A DNA stretch of 64,000 nt from Arthrobacter sp. B3I4. Lineage in GTDB: Bacteria; Actinomycetota; Actinomycetes; Actinomycetales; Micrococcaceae. Positions 16,486 to 25,169 of the stretch are shown piece after piece. Below the pieces are notes generated by a model. That model saw only the letters and a list, made by a program, of their open reading frames with translations, was not told where the DNA came from and made no database searches. The stretch covers positions 1,178,001-1,242,000 of the forward strand of contig NZ_JAUSYK010000001.1 of NCBI RefSeq assembly GCF_030816855.1. Direction: 5' to 3'. The position numbers were made by a program, and so were the translations under genes. Each line of letters starts with the position of its first letter. The stretch's first letter is position 1.

Positions 16486-17289
16486 GTGCTGCTGGCCCGG
16501 GTTCTTTCCGTCCTGCTTGCGACAGCCTTAATGATCGCGGTGGCCATCCTCATCACGCCTGACGTCCCGGCCGGCCGAATGCCGGTCGGGGATATTCAGG
16601 GCTGGAAGCAGACCGGGGCGCAGGACTTCAAGGAGCCGGCGGAACGGGGGAGCGTGGGAGACGTTTACGGTCCCGACATGCGGGGCTACCACGATCTCCG
16701 GGACACCTCGGGCCAGGGGGTGTACACACCGGACTCCGTGCTCTCCGTCAAGAACGGGAAGCTCGACTTCTTCCTGCACTCGAAAGGGGGGAAACCCCGG
16801 GTGGCGAGCGTTGTGCCGTTCGGGTACGCGGGTCAAACCTATGGCCGGTATTCCATCCGGTTCCGAGCGGACAGCATGCCTGGCTACAAGATCGCTTTCC
16901 TGCTCTGGCCAACGAGCGACGACTGGCTGGACGGCGAGATCGACTGGCCGGAAGGTGAGCTCAATGGCCCCTTTTACGGGGTGTCCGCCATCAAGGACTC
17001 CCCGTTGAAAGGCCGGGACCGCTTCGACCCGGTGACGCGCAACACTTCGCCCACGGACGCTGCCGACTGGCATGTGGCGACGACGGAGTGGACGCCCGGC
17101 AAGGTCAAATGGTTCTGGGATGGGGGACTGGTGGGGGAGACGACAATGCCCGAGGGAGTACCGGATAAGGCGATGCGCTGGACGCTTCAATCCGAGACAA
17201 AGGACGGGGCCGACGCAACGACGCCGGCGCCCGGCACGTCGGGCCACATCGAGGTTGATTGGGTGGTGCAGTATGCGTATGCCCCGTAG
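16486..17289 (+). CDS. GH16-family glycoside hydrolase, exported
   Basis: A 267-residue endo-beta-glycanase-like protein. The signature ExDxxE is present as GEIDWPEGE, giving the nucleophile and acid/base Glu; upstream TYGRYSIRFRADSMPGYKIAFLLWP and downstream WHVATTEWTPGKVKWFWDGGLV are classic GH16 strands. Residues 1-22 (MLLARVLSVLLATALMIAVAIL) are a signal peptide or anchor, so it works outside the membrane. The GTG at 16486 is chosen because GGGGAGGA lies just upstream; GTG at 16471 is an alternative. Inside a polysaccharide operon it is likely to trim or release the polymer; its linkage specificity is not readable. Its end overlaps the next gene by 17 bases. Confidence 0.85.
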   Translation: MLLARVLSVLLATALMIAVAILITPDVPAGRMPVGDIQGWKQTGAQDFKEPAERGSVGDVYGPDMRGYHDLRDTSGQGVYTPDSVLSVKNGKLDFFLHSKGGKPRVASVVPFGYAGQTYGRYSIRFRADSMPGYKIAFLLWPTSDDWLDGEIDWPEGELNGPFYGVSAIKDSPLKGRDRFDPVTRNTSPTDAADWHVATTEWTPGKVKWFWDGGLVGETTMPEGVPDKAMRWTLQSETKDGADATTPAPGTSGHIEVDWVVQYAYAP

Positions 17290-18343
17290 CGGACTGCGTT
17301 CCGGCAGCTCCCGGCCCCAGGCAACGGCCGGGGCGAGCTTCATCGACGCGGCACTCCAGGACCACTACCGGGAGTGGGACCTGGCATCGCTGGGACTTGG
17401 CCATGAGTGGACCACCGTGTTCATCACGCCGCAATTCACCACCTCGCGCCACGTCGTTGCCCTGGTCTACGCCCCCGGCGCCCGGCAGCCGGCCCTGGTC
17501 GTGAAGGTTCCGCGCTGCCCCGGGGACAACGAGGGCGTCCAGCGGGAAGCGGACATGCTCCGGCAACTTCGCGCTCTAAGCGGCGGGCAGGTGGAGGGAG
17601 TTCCCCGCATTGTCGCGACGTTGGAGGCCGGGGCCTACACCGTCCTCGTGGAGACTCCGCTGACCGGCCCGCCCCTGGATCCGGACCGGGTGGCAGCAAA
17701 CTTGCCCGCCGCCGTCGCGCTCGGCGTCGACTTCGTTGACTCCCTGCCCTGCACTCTCCCAGGGTCGACCAACGAGGGCTGGTACGAGCGGACGGTGGAG
17801 CACCCGCTCGAAGCGCTGGCTGCACTCCTGTCCGGGGACGCCGAAATTGTGGAGCTTGTCCACCGCACGCACAAGCTGCTGGAGCCGCTGCGCTCCGAGG
17901 CTTTGCCGGCGGTGTTCGAGCACGCGGATCTAAGCCACCCCAACCTCTTGGTGCGTCCAGGAGGGGGGCTTCAAGTGATGGACTGGGAGCGGGCCTCGGC
18001 CTACGGGATTCCGGGGCACGATCTCACCTTCTACTTGCAGTACCTCAGCGAATCCTCGGAGCAGGCGTTTGAGCGCCCCGCCCAGCTCGCGGCCTTCGAC
18101 TCGGCCTTCGGGCCGGACGGCTGGGCGCTGGCGCCCCTGCGGCGGCACTTGCTGCTCCGCGATGTCCACCCGGAACTTCTTCCCCAGGTCGTCCTCGCTA
18201 CCTGGGCACGGTCGGCGTCAACGCTGGCCTACCGTTTGGCGGCCGAGGTGGGCCCAGCGGCCGGGATGGGCGACGTGCGGCAGGCGGTGCTCAATGACCG
18301 GGACTTCTGGCTCTGGAGGCACGCCGCCGCGGAACTGCACTGA
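17273..18343 (+). CDS. APH/choline-kinase-fold phosphotransferase
   Basis: A 356-residue protein of the aminoglycoside-phosphotransferase superfamily. It has the catalytic loop HADLSHPN (H217, D219, N224) and the metal-binding VMDWE (D237) in place of DFG. The N-lobe Lys is in ALVVKVPR, with EADMLRQL as the paired Glu. Its place in the operon argues for a sugar, lipid-carrier or cell-envelope substrate rather than an antibiotic; that is inference. It starts within the GH16 gene (ATG at 17273 or 17279), indicating coupling. The last 22 bases, including the TGA, lie in a 35-base tandem duplication (see 18319-18402). Confidence 0.75.
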   Translation: MRMPRSGLRSGSSRPQATAGASFIDAALQDHYREWDLASLGLGHEWTTVFITPQFTTSRHVVALVYAPGARQPALVVKVPRCPGDNEGVQREADMLRQLRALSGGQVEGVPRIVATLEAGAYTVLVETPLTGPPLDPDRVAANLPAAVALGVDFVDSLPCTLPGSTNEGWYERTVEHPLEALAALLSGDAEIVELVHRTHKLLEPLRSEALPAVFEHADLSHPNLLVRPGGGLQVMDWERASAYGIPGHDLTFYLQYLSESSEQAFERPAQLAAFDSAFGPDGWALAPLRRHLLLRDVHPELLPQVVLATWARSASTLAYRLAAEVGPAAGMGDVRQAVLNDRDFWLWRHAAAELH

Positions 18344-18402
18344 GCGTCCGTTCGCACGCCGCCGCGGAACTGCACTGAGCGTCCGTTCGCACGCCGCCGC
18401 GG
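18319..18402 (+). repeat. 35-base tandem repeat over a stop codon
   Basis: The unit beginning GCACGCCGCCGCGG and ending GTCCGTTC occurs at 18319-18353 and 18354-18388 without mismatch, followed by a 14-base partial copy at 18389-18402. The first unit encodes the last codons (AAAELH) and stop of the APH-fold gene; the second reproduces them as non-coding sequence. Confidence 0.9.
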
Positions 18403-18451
18403 TCGGGGCGGGGATTCGCCGACCGACGGCGGTTCACGGCAAGATGGAAGG

Positions 18452-20140
18452 ATGGAGAAAACGGACCGGCAGCCTTGGGTGAAGAACTACCAGCCGGGCG
18501 TGCCGGCCGAGATTGAACTGCCCACAGAGTCGCTCGTCGCGATGCTGGAACGGTCCGTGGCCGAAGCCGGCAGCGCTCCGGCCCTGGAGTTTTTCGGCCG
18601 CCGCACCAGCTATACCCAGCTCGGCGAGCAGATCGACCGCGCCGCAGAGGGACTGCGACGCCTCGGTGTCCGGGCCGGCGACCGGGTGGCCCTGGTCCTG
18701 CCGAACTGCCCGCAGCATGTCGTCGCGTTCTACGCGGTGCTGCGCCTGGGCGCCGTCGTGGTCGAACACAACCCGCTCTACACCTCCCGGGAACTGCGGC
18801 ACCAGTTCGAGGACCACCAGGCGCGGGTCGTGATCGCCTGGGACAAAGCAGCCGCCGCCGTGCGGGAGTTCCCGTCCGACATCGAAATCGACCACGTGGT
18901 CTCCGTGAACCTGCTGGAAGCCTTCCCAGCCGTCAAGCGCCTCGCTCTGTCCCTGCCGGTCAAAAAGCTGCGCGAAACCCGGGCCTCACTGACAGCACCG
19001 GCGCCGGGGACCATGCCGTGGAAGGAACTCCTCAGCCACGGCCGGATCGACGATGCCCACCCGCGCCCCTCGGTGCACGACCTCGCCGCGATCCAGTACA
19101 CCTCGGGCACCACCGGCCGGCCCAAGGGCGCGATGCTCACGCACTTCAACCTCTACTCGAACGCCCTCCAGGGTGAGGCGTGGATGGCCGGGGCCGAGTA
19201 CCGCAAGGAAATTTTCTACGCAATCCTGCCGATGTTCCACGCCTTCGGCATGACCCTCTATCTGACCTACGGCATCCGCAAACAGGGCCTGCTGGTGCTC
19301 TTCCCCAAGTTCGAGACAGACCTGGTGCTGGCCGCCATGAAGAAGTCACCGGCGACGATCTACTGCGCGGTCCCGCCGATTTACGAGCGCACCGCCATGG
19401 CAGCCAAGGAAAAGGGCATCTCCCTGCGGTCCTGCAAATACTGCATCTCGGGGGCGATGAACCTGCCCGGCCACGTGGTGGAACTGTGGGAATCGGTCTC
19501 CGGCGGCCTGCTCGTGGAAGGCTACGGGATGACCGAATCCTCCCCGGTGGCACTGGGCAACCCGTTCCATCCGACCCGCCGCACCGGCACCATTGGGGTG
19601 CCGTTTCCCTCCACCCTGATGAAGGTCGTCGAGGTCGACAATTCTTCCGTGGAAGTCCCGCAGGGCCAGCCGGGGGAGCTGCTGCTCAAGGGCCCTCAGG
19701 TCTTCCAGGGCTACTGGAACAACCCCGAGGAAACCGCCAAGACCCTTACCGAGGACGGCTGGCTGCACACCGGCGACGTCGTGACGGTGGACCCGGACGG
19801 CTTCACCACCGTAGTGGACCGGGCCAAGGAACTCATCATCACCGGCGGGTTCAACGTATCGCCCACGGAGGTTGAGGCCGTGCTGCGTCTGCACCCGGAC
19901 GTCCGGGACGCTGCCGTGGTCGGTAAACCCCTGGAGCGAGGCGGCGAAATGGTGGTCGCCGCCGTCGAACTTGAACCCGGCACCGAGCTGGACCAGGACG
20001 CGCTGCGAACGCACTGCCGTGAACACCTCGCCGGCTACAAGGTTCCGCGCCGGGTGGTGCCGGTGCAGGACCTGCCCCGTTCCATGCTCGGCAAGATCCT
20101 CCGCAAGCAGGTCCGCGAAGACATCCTCCCCCGGCTCTGA
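18452..20140 (+). CDS. Long-chain acyl-CoA synthetase (AMP-forming)
   Basis: A 562-residue ANL-superfamily ligase that activates a carboxylic acid as acyl-AMP and transfers it to CoA. The P-loop-like YTSGTTGRPKG, the YGMTESSP A5 motif, GWLHTGD and the hinge ITGGFNVSPTEVE are intact. The C-terminal catalytic lysine is in SMLGKILRK. The N-terminus NYQPGVPAEIELPTESL is typical of actinobacterial FadD-type long-chain ligases. The start ATG at 18452 is directly preceded by GGAAGG with no spacer, so initiation may be leaderless or slightly different. It sits between polysaccharide genes, possibly by chance; acylation of the glycan is a speculative link. Confidence 0.9.
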   Translation: MEKTDRQPWVKNYQPGVPAEIELPTESLVAMLERSVAEAGSAPALEFFGRRTSYTQLGEQIDRAAEGLRRLGVRAGDRVALVLPNCPQHVVAFYAVLRLGAVVVEHNPLYTSRELRHQFEDHQARVVIAWDKAAAAVREFPSDIEIDHVVSVNLLEAFPAVKRLALSLPVKKLRETRASLTAPAPGTMPWKELLSHGRIDDAHPRPSVHDLAAIQYTSGTTGRPKGAMLTHFNLYSNALQGEAWMAGAEYRKEIFYAILPMFHAFGMTLYLTYGIRKQGLLVLFPKFETDLVLAAMKKSPATIYCAVPPIYERTAMAAKEKGISLRSCKYCISGAMNLPGHVVELWESVSGGLLVEGYGMTESSPVALGNPFHPTRRTGTIGVPFPSTLMKVVEVDNSSVEVPQGQPGELLLKGPQVFQGYWNNPEETAKTLTEDGWLHTGDVVTVDPDGFTTVVDRAKELIITGGFNVSPTEVEAVLRLHPDVRDAAVVGKPLERGGEMVVAAVELEPGTELDQDALRTHCREHLAGYKVPRRVVPVQDLPRSMLGKILRKQVREDILPRL

Positions 20141-20161
20141 CGGCCGCCGGTGAACCGTGGC

Positions 20162-20240
20162 CGCAAGTAGTCGCCGGCACGGCAGCAGGTAGGGCCCAAG
20201 TAAACCCGAGACGGCACCGTCCGAGGCGGCTACTCGTGAC
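20162..20240. promoter_or_regulatory. Second copy of the phased CAAGTA motif array
   Basis: CGCAAGTAG at 20162-20170, CAGCAGGTAG ending at 20192, and CCCAAGTAA at 20195-20203 place the GTA core at 20167, 20189 and 20200, spacings of 22 and 11 bases. An inverted copy CTACTCGTGAC is at 20230-20240; its 9-base core is the exact complement of CACGAGTAG at 10678. The array lies upstream of the nucleotidyltransferase-kinase gene in the same cluster. Confidence 0.5.
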
Positions 20241-20396
20241 AACCGCCGCGCCGGATCCTACGCTGGGAAGACAATTTCCGCCGGCGCGCAGGTGCCGGAT
20301 CGGTGTCCCTTGGGCTGACAGCGGTTGAGTGACGTGACCGTGGGCGGGAGCGCTTGGGACCACCGGGAAAACCGGTCAAGGAGGTCTCACACGGCC

Positions 20397-20435
20397 ATGG
20401 TCCCTACGACTTACGACGGCGGGTGCGCGGCATGA
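20397..20435 (+). CDS. Possible 12-codon leader peptide
   Basis: ATG at 20397 opens a 12-codon frame (MVPTTYDGGCAA) that ends in TGA overlapping the ATG of the next gene as ATGA (20432-20435). The only strong Shine-Dalgarno in the region, AAGGAGG at 20378-20384, is placed 12 bases before this ATG and is too far from 20432 to serve it directly. This suggests coupled re-initiation. Alternatively a TTG at 20354 or GTG at 20423 starts the large gene. Confidence 0.3.
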   Translation: MVPTTYDGGCAA

Positions 20436-22306
20436 CCGCCTACCCCCCAACCAGCCACCCGGCAACCCATCCAACAGTGCTCAAGGCTTTTCGCTCCCTC
20501 GATGAAACGGGGGTCCCATGGGTGTTGCTGCGCGGCGAGGATGACCTGGCCAGGCCCTCCGGAGACGTCGACATTCTGGTGGACCGTGGCATGCTGCCGG
20601 TACTGGACGAGCTGATGGGCCGGATCGGCCTGTTCCGCGTGCAGGCTACGGGCCACGGAAGCCACCGCTTCTACTTCGGCTACATCGACGTCGATGAGCT
20701 GTGGCTAAAGCTGGACATCGTCTCCGACATCTCGTTCGGACGGTATCAGCAGTGGCGCACCCCGCTGGGTGCCGGCTGCCTCGAACGGCGCGTGCGTCAG
20801 GGCGAGTTCTGGCTCCCCGCACCGGATGACAAAGCCTGGTTGCAGTTGCTGCATCTGGTGCTGGACAAGGGCGAGATCAAGCCGGAACGGACCGACGTCG
20901 CGCTCGCGGCCGCAGCGGCCGCGTCCGAGCACGACCGGATCGCGGCCTATCTGGATCTCCGCAGCGGCGACGGCACAGCGGCTCAACTACTGGAGCTGGT
21001 CCGCACCAAGAACTTCGATGAGGTCCGCATACTGGCAGGTCAGCTGCGGTCCGCCTGGACCCGGACACGGCCGGTGGGCACGCGGGTGCAGGGTTATGGC
21101 AACCGCGGACAGCGCCTGCGCACCCCCAGGCTCCCGGGGCGCGGGCCGGTGGTGGGCGTGATGGCTCCGGACGGGGCGGGCAAGACCACCCTCCTGCACG
21201 GGCTCCGCGCCGATTTCCCTCTTCCCACCGCGTACGTGTACATGGGCATGTGGGGGGCCGGCCCGTGGGACCACCTGTTGCAAAGAGTGCCGGGCGGACG
21301 GACGGCCAAGAAGATGTTCCGGCTGCTCAAGGGCGGGGCGGCAGCCCGGTACCACAGCCTGCGAGGGCGCGTGGTCCTCATGGACCGGGTGGCCTACGAT
21401 GCCCTGCTGCCTGCTATGGCGGGCAGCAGCCCGACTCCGTCCTGGTCGAACAGCCTGGCGGTGCGGCTTGGACCGTCCCCGGACATCCTGTTGGTCCTCG
21501 ACGCCCCGGGCGAGGTCATGTTCGCCCGGAAAGGCGAGCACACGGTGGAACTCCTGGAACACTGGCGGCAGGCCTACCTGCAACTGGCCACGCGGCTGCC
21601 GGGCGCCCGGGTGATCGACGCCGGCCTCCCGCAAGAGCAGGTACGGCGGCTTGCCACGGAAACAGTCTGGAACAGCATCGCAGCCCGCGCCCCGCTGGCC
21701 CCCGAGGCGGACGCTGAGGATTCCTCCGGCCTGGCCCTGCACCAGTGGCGCCTGCTCGACTGGCGGTTCCTGATCCCGCTGCTGCAGCCGTCGCGCCTCG
21801 GATACGGCGGTGCCATCGGCCGGGATTTGATGTCCGCCCTGCACCTGCTGGACCCCGCAGCGGCGCCGGTCCGGCCCAGGCCGTCCAGTGCCGGCGCTGA
21901 CGGCCCTGCCGGCGAGGGGTTCGACGTCGTCCTGCTCCGGGAACCCGGGACAGAGGAGTTTGTAGACGCCGCTGCGGCGGTGCAACCCGGCGGATGGGTG
22001 TGCGCCCAGGTCAAACGCACGCTCCGCGGCCGGCGCCCGCACACGGTCGCGGGCTGGAAGCGGATGTTTGTCCGGCACGGTTTCGAGGACGTCAGCGTCC
22101 ACTGGAACGTGCCGGGCCTCGATAACCCGGCCAGGCTGGTGCCGGTGAGTTCCGCGGCCGCAGTGCTCGGGACCCTGTCCCTGCACAAGGGCGTCCGTTT
22201 CGGTCTGCTGAAGGCCCTCGCCGGCCGGCTCGCCCTCATCCTGCACCTCTTCGACGTCGCCATTCCCGCCGGAACGGTCACCGGCCGACGCCGGAGAGAG
22301 GACTGA
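20432..22306 (+). CDS. Three-domain nucleotidyltransferase / P-loop kinase / methyltransferase-like protein
   Basis: A 624-residue multidomain protein in the polysaccharide cluster. Residues 25-200 resemble a pol-beta-type nucleotidyltransferase with G44-D-V-D47 (DxD metal pair) after a LRGEDD strand. Residues 235-420 form a thymidylate-kinase-like P-loop domain with Walker A APDGAGKTT at 245-253, a VLMDRVAYD segment and ILLVLDAPGEVMFARKGEH, as in dTMP kinases. From about 430 a methyltransferase-like part follows (FDVVLLREPG, VQPGGWVCAQV, GWKRMFVRHGFEDVSVHW) whose SAM-binding glycine motif is degenerate (LGYGGAIGRDL). It may phosphorylate or modify a nucleotide sugar or lipid head group; the reaction is unknown. 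Start ATG 20432 is supported by the ATGA overlap with an upstream mini-frame. Confidence 0.6.
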   Translation: MTAYPPTSHPATHPTVLKAFRSLDETGVPWVLLRGEDDLARPSGDVDILVDRGMLPVLDELMGRIGLFRVQATGHGSHRFYFGYIDVDELWLKLDIVSDISFGRYQQWRTPLGAGCLERRVRQGEFWLPAPDDKAWLQLLHLVLDKGEIKPERTDVALAAAAAASEHDRIAAYLDLRSGDGTAAQLLELVRTKNFDEVRILAGQLRSAWTRTRPVGTRVQGYGNRGQRLRTPRLPGRGPVVGVMAPDGAGKTTLLHGLRADFPLPTAYVYMGMWGAGPWDHLLQRVPGGRTAKKMFRLLKGGAAARYHSLRGRVVLMDRVAYDALLPAMAGSSPTPSWSNSLAVRLGPSPDILLVLDAPGEVMFARKGEHTVELLEHWRQAYLQLATRLPGARVIDAGLPQEQVRRLATETVWNSIAARAPLAPEADAEDSSGLALHQWRLLDWRFLIPLLQPSRLGYGGAIGRDLMSALHLLDPAAAPVRPRPSSAGADGPAGEGFDVVLLREPGTEEFVDAAAAVQPGGWVCAQVKRTLRGRRPHTVAGWKRMFVRHGFEDVSVHWNVPGLDNPARLVPVSSAAAVLGTLSLHKGVRFGLLKALAGRLALILHLFDVAIPAGTVTGRRRRED

Positions 22307-22330
22307 CGGTCCGACGCCGTTCCACCGGTC

Positions 22331-22356
22331 GCCTGCCGCTGCTTGACGCGGCAGGC
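22331..22356. terminator. Hairpin between convergent genes
   Basis: GCCTGCCGC (22331-22339) pairs exactly with GCGGCAGGC (22348-22356) around an 8-base loop, 25 bases after one stop codon and 17 bases before the other. Confidence 0.6.
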
Positions 22357-22373
22357 CCAACCTGGCTGTACTC

Positions 22374-23825
22374 CTAGCGCCGGCGCACCAGTTCGACCAT
22401 CTCATCGTGAAGCGGCCGGTAGGCCAGCCGCAGGATCACGTAGACCGCAGCCACCGCCACGGCGATCACCAGGAGCATGCTCGGCACGGCCCCCAGCGCC
22501 GGAGCAGCGAAGTTGCCCAGACCGGTCACTGCCACCGCTGCTCCACAAACCAGACCCGGGGCGACCGCGCCCAGCAGCGCCCGCGGCCGGAGCTCAATGA
22601 CCCGCGCCGCGACGACCTGCATTCCGCAGGCGAACAGGACCGCGACCACCAGCTGCGCCACGGCCACCCCCACGATGCCCCACTGCGAGGCGAGGAGCAG
22701 CACCGGCAGCAGAATCAACAGCCGCACCAGTGACACCACGATCGAGAGGCCGGGCCGGCCCAAGGCTTTGTACACGTCATTGGCGCCGGCTCCCAGGGAG
22801 CGCGCCGCGGCGTACAGGGCGAGGAAAATCAACGGCAGTACTGCATCGTTCCATTTCTCCCCAAAGACAAGCGGCACCAGGACCGGAGCCACCACTGCCA
22901 GCCCCACGCCGGCGGTAACCCCGTAGAGGGACTGGATCCGCACGCTCGTGAGGTACCCGGCGCGGAGCCGTTCCGGCTCGGCACGGACCCGGGCGTAGAG
23001 CGGGAAAAGCACCGTCGAGAGGACGAAGAAGACATTGAGGATCACCACCTCCGGCAGGCGGAAGGCCAGAGTGTAGAAGCCGAGCGCCTGGGCGCCGAGG
23101 ACGATGCCGATGATCAGGTAATCGATGTCGAAGATCAACCGGGCCAGCAGGCTGCTGCCCGCCACCGGTGCGCCGTACTGGATATTGGCCAGCAGGGCGT
23201 CCTTGCCGGCCCGCCAGAACTGCCAGGGCGCATGACCGCGGACCAGGAACCAGCACGTGGCCGCGTATGCCACCGAGCCCGCGGCCGTCCCCACAGCCAG
23301 GGACCATGCACCGTGGCCGGTGAAAGCGAGGCTGAGGGTCACGGTTCCCATCGTGGCAGCCCGAAGAACCGGAGCGGCAGTGAGCTTCTTGAAGTGCAGG
23401 TCCCGGCGCAGCAGGGCTTCCGGAACGGCGCCCAGCGAGGTGGCCAGCACGGACACGCCCAGGACCTGGACCAGCGGAACCACCTCGGGAAGCTGGAAGA
23501 GCTCGGCAATAAGCGGTGCGGAGAAGAACGCGGCCATGCCCAGCAGCGACCCCAGCACCATGGAGATCAAGAGCGCTGACCGGGCGATGACACCGTCGCG
23601 GGGCAGATACACGAGTGCCTGGGCGACGCCGGCGTCGGCGATGGTTTCGGCGTAGCCCATTAGGACCAGGGCCAGGGCCACCAGGCCGTAGTCGTGCGGG
23701 GAGAGCAGACGCGCCAGAACGATGGTCGTGATGAGCACGATGATCCGGCCCCCGGCGAAGGCCAGGCCCTGCCACATGGCCCCCCGGACGCCGGTGCGCG
23801 CCAGCTCACCCGGCGCCTGCGTCAT
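22374..23825 (-). CDS. Polysaccharide flippase, Wzx/MOP superfamily
   Basis: A 483-residue membrane protein with about 12-14 hydrophobic segments. The start (GVRGAMWQGLAFAGGRIIVLITTIVLARLLSPHDYGLVALALVL) is the signature N-terminus of the lipopolysaccharide/teichuronic export flippases (PST family). LRRDLHFKKLT and ILARLIFDIDYLIIGIVLGAQALGFYTLAFRLPE are further family landmarks. It should move a lipid-linked oligosaccharide across the membrane for the neighbouring glycosyltransferases. Its start overlaps the GT4 stop by four bases (ATGA), so the two are cotranscribed and translationally coupled. Confidence 0.88.
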   Translation of the reverse strand: MTQAPGELARTGVRGAMWQGLAFAGGRIIVLITTIVLARLLSPHDYGLVALALVLMGYAETIADAGVAQALVYLPRDGVIARSALLISMVLGSLLGMAAFFSAPLIAELFQLPEVVPLVQVLGVSVLATSLGAVPEALLRRDLHFKKLTAAPVLRAATMGTVTLSLAFTGHGAWSLAVGTAAGSVAYAATCWFLVRGHAPWQFWRAGKDALLANIQYGAPVAGSSLLARLIFDIDYLIIGIVLGAQALGFYTLAFRLPEVVILNVFFVLSTVLFPLYARVRAEPERLRAGYLTSVRIQSLYGVTAGVGLAVVAPVLVPLVFGEKWNDAVLPLIFLALYAAARSLGAGANDVYKALGRPGLSIVVSLVRLLILLPVLLLASQWGIVGVAVAQLVVAVLFACGMQVVAARVIELRPRALLGAVAPGLVCGAAVAVTGLGNFAAPALGAVPSMLLVIAVAVAAVYVILRLAYRPLHDEMVELVRRR

Positions 23826-24964
23826 GCGGAGCCACTTCCGCTGATAGCCCTGCGCAGCTCGTCCAGGTACTCGTCCGCAGCCGTTTGCCAGGTGCGGACG
23901 GCGCCGGGGCCCTGGGCGGCCGGCTCACGGCGCGGCCCGGCCAGGCGTTCGGCGACCAGGCGGGCGAACTTCACCGGGTCCTCCTCGACTGTCAGCAGAG
24001 GGTGCGGTTCCTGTTCCCGCGCGGCCACCGGCGTGGCCACGACCGGGACACCCGCGGCGAGCGCTTCGCGCACGGAGTTTCGGATTCCCACACCGTGTTC
24101 GTCCGGGAACGCCGCCACGTCCGCGGACTGGAACACGTCAAGGACCGAAGGCACGTTGGCTGCGACTTCCACCCGGGGGCCGGCGAGGGCCAGGACGGCC
24201 GGGTCGGGGCGGCGTCCGGCCAGGACGAACGTAGCCTGCGGCACCTGCTCCCACACCTGCGGGGCAATCGTGCCGATCAGCACCCTCGCGCTGTCGACGT
24301 TAGGGCCGTAGTTCAAGCTGCCGACAAAGCAGACCACCGGGGTTTCCCGCCGCCCGGGGACGGTAACGGCCTGCTCGGCGCCGTTCGGGATGCTGCGCAC
24401 CTCGCGGCGCAAACGCCGCGACCACTCGGCGGCATCCTGCGAACCCACGGTGAGTAGCCGGGCCCTCGACGGCAGGCGCAGTTCAGCGCGCAACGCCTGG
24501 TACTCCCGCGCACGGTAGGCGGGCTTCAGCCGGCCCGCGATGGCGGTGTCCATCCGGGCCCGGACGGACCAGGGGTCGACGGTCTGCAGGACCATCGGCC
24601 CCTGGACGTGGCGGGCCAGGAACAGGGCATGCGGACCATGGATGAGGGTGGCGTCGCTGCGCGCGGAGAGCTGCCGGGTCAGGGCCACAGCCTCGGCAGT
24701 GGCGCGCTCATGCTTTCCCGCGCCGTTCAGGCCGCCGATGGAGCGTACCAGCGCCGCGGCCCGGCCGCGCGGGGTCAGGATGTGCACCTCAGAGCACCGG
24801 TCGCGGACCTCATCGGGCAGCGCCACGTCGCCCGCGTAGCTCAGCAATGTCACATCGACGCCGGCAGGGAGGTTCCGCAGGATCTCGTACGGAATCATCG
24901 AGCTGCCGTCTCCGTAAACAGGGTCCCGGTTGGGCACACTTTCTGTGATGTACAGAAGCCTCAT
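23822..24964 (-). CDS. Glycosyltransferase family 4 (GT-B fold)
   Basis: A 380-residue retaining-type transferase. The N-terminal domain begins MRLLYITESVPNRDPVYGDGSSMIPYEIL, a donor/acceptor layout seen in actinobacterial polysaccharide loci. The C-terminal Rossmann domain has VVCFVGSLNYGPNVDSARVLI, VFQSADVAAFPDEHGVGIRNSVREALAAGVPVVATPVA, with the conserved Glu in the EALAAG loop. It is the first gene of a two-gene minus-strand operon with the flippase. The donor sugar is unknown. The divergent 205-base gap to 25170 must hold its promoter; no clear hexamers were recognised. Confidence 0.85.
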   Translation of the reverse strand: MRLLYITESVPNRDPVYGDGSSMIPYEILRNLPAGVDVTLLSYAGDVALPDEVRDRCSEVHILTPRGRAAALVRSIGGLNGAGKHERATAEAVALTRQLSARSDATLIHGPHALFLARHVQGPMVLQTVDPWSVRARMDTAIAGRLKPAYRAREYQALRAELRLPSRARLLTVGSQDAAEWSRRLRREVRSIPNGAEQAVTVPGRRETPVVCFVGSLNYGPNVDSARVLIGTIAPQVWEQVPQATFVLAGRRPDPAVLALAGPRVEVAANVPSVLDVFQSADVAAFPDEHGVGIRNSVREALAAGVPVVATPVAAREQEPHPLLTVEEDPVKFARLVAERLAGPRREPAAQGPGAVRTWQTAADEYLDELRRAISGSGSA

Positions 24965-25169
24965 TGCACGAGTGTACTGGACCGTTCCTCGGGGTTACGG
25001 GGGGCCAAACGGCCCTGTTCAGAAGCCGGAGAGAACCCAATAATGCCTCCGCACAAAAGCACGACCGAACTCAGGCAGGTGGGCAGGCGGCCAGCGGTTC
25101 CGCCGTCGTCGAGAATCTGTCCATACTGGAAGCAGACCCAACATTCCGGCAGCGGGAAGGACCAGGTTC

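Noticed and set aside
18354..18388. Second repeat unit as a start of a new gene
   Set aside because: It is an exact copy of the end of the APH-fold gene with its stop codon and has no start signal.
20987..22405. 472-codon minus-strand frame
   Set aside because: Exactly antisense to the multidomain gene at 20432-22306, no recognisable domain, and it would run through the terminator hairpin at 22331.
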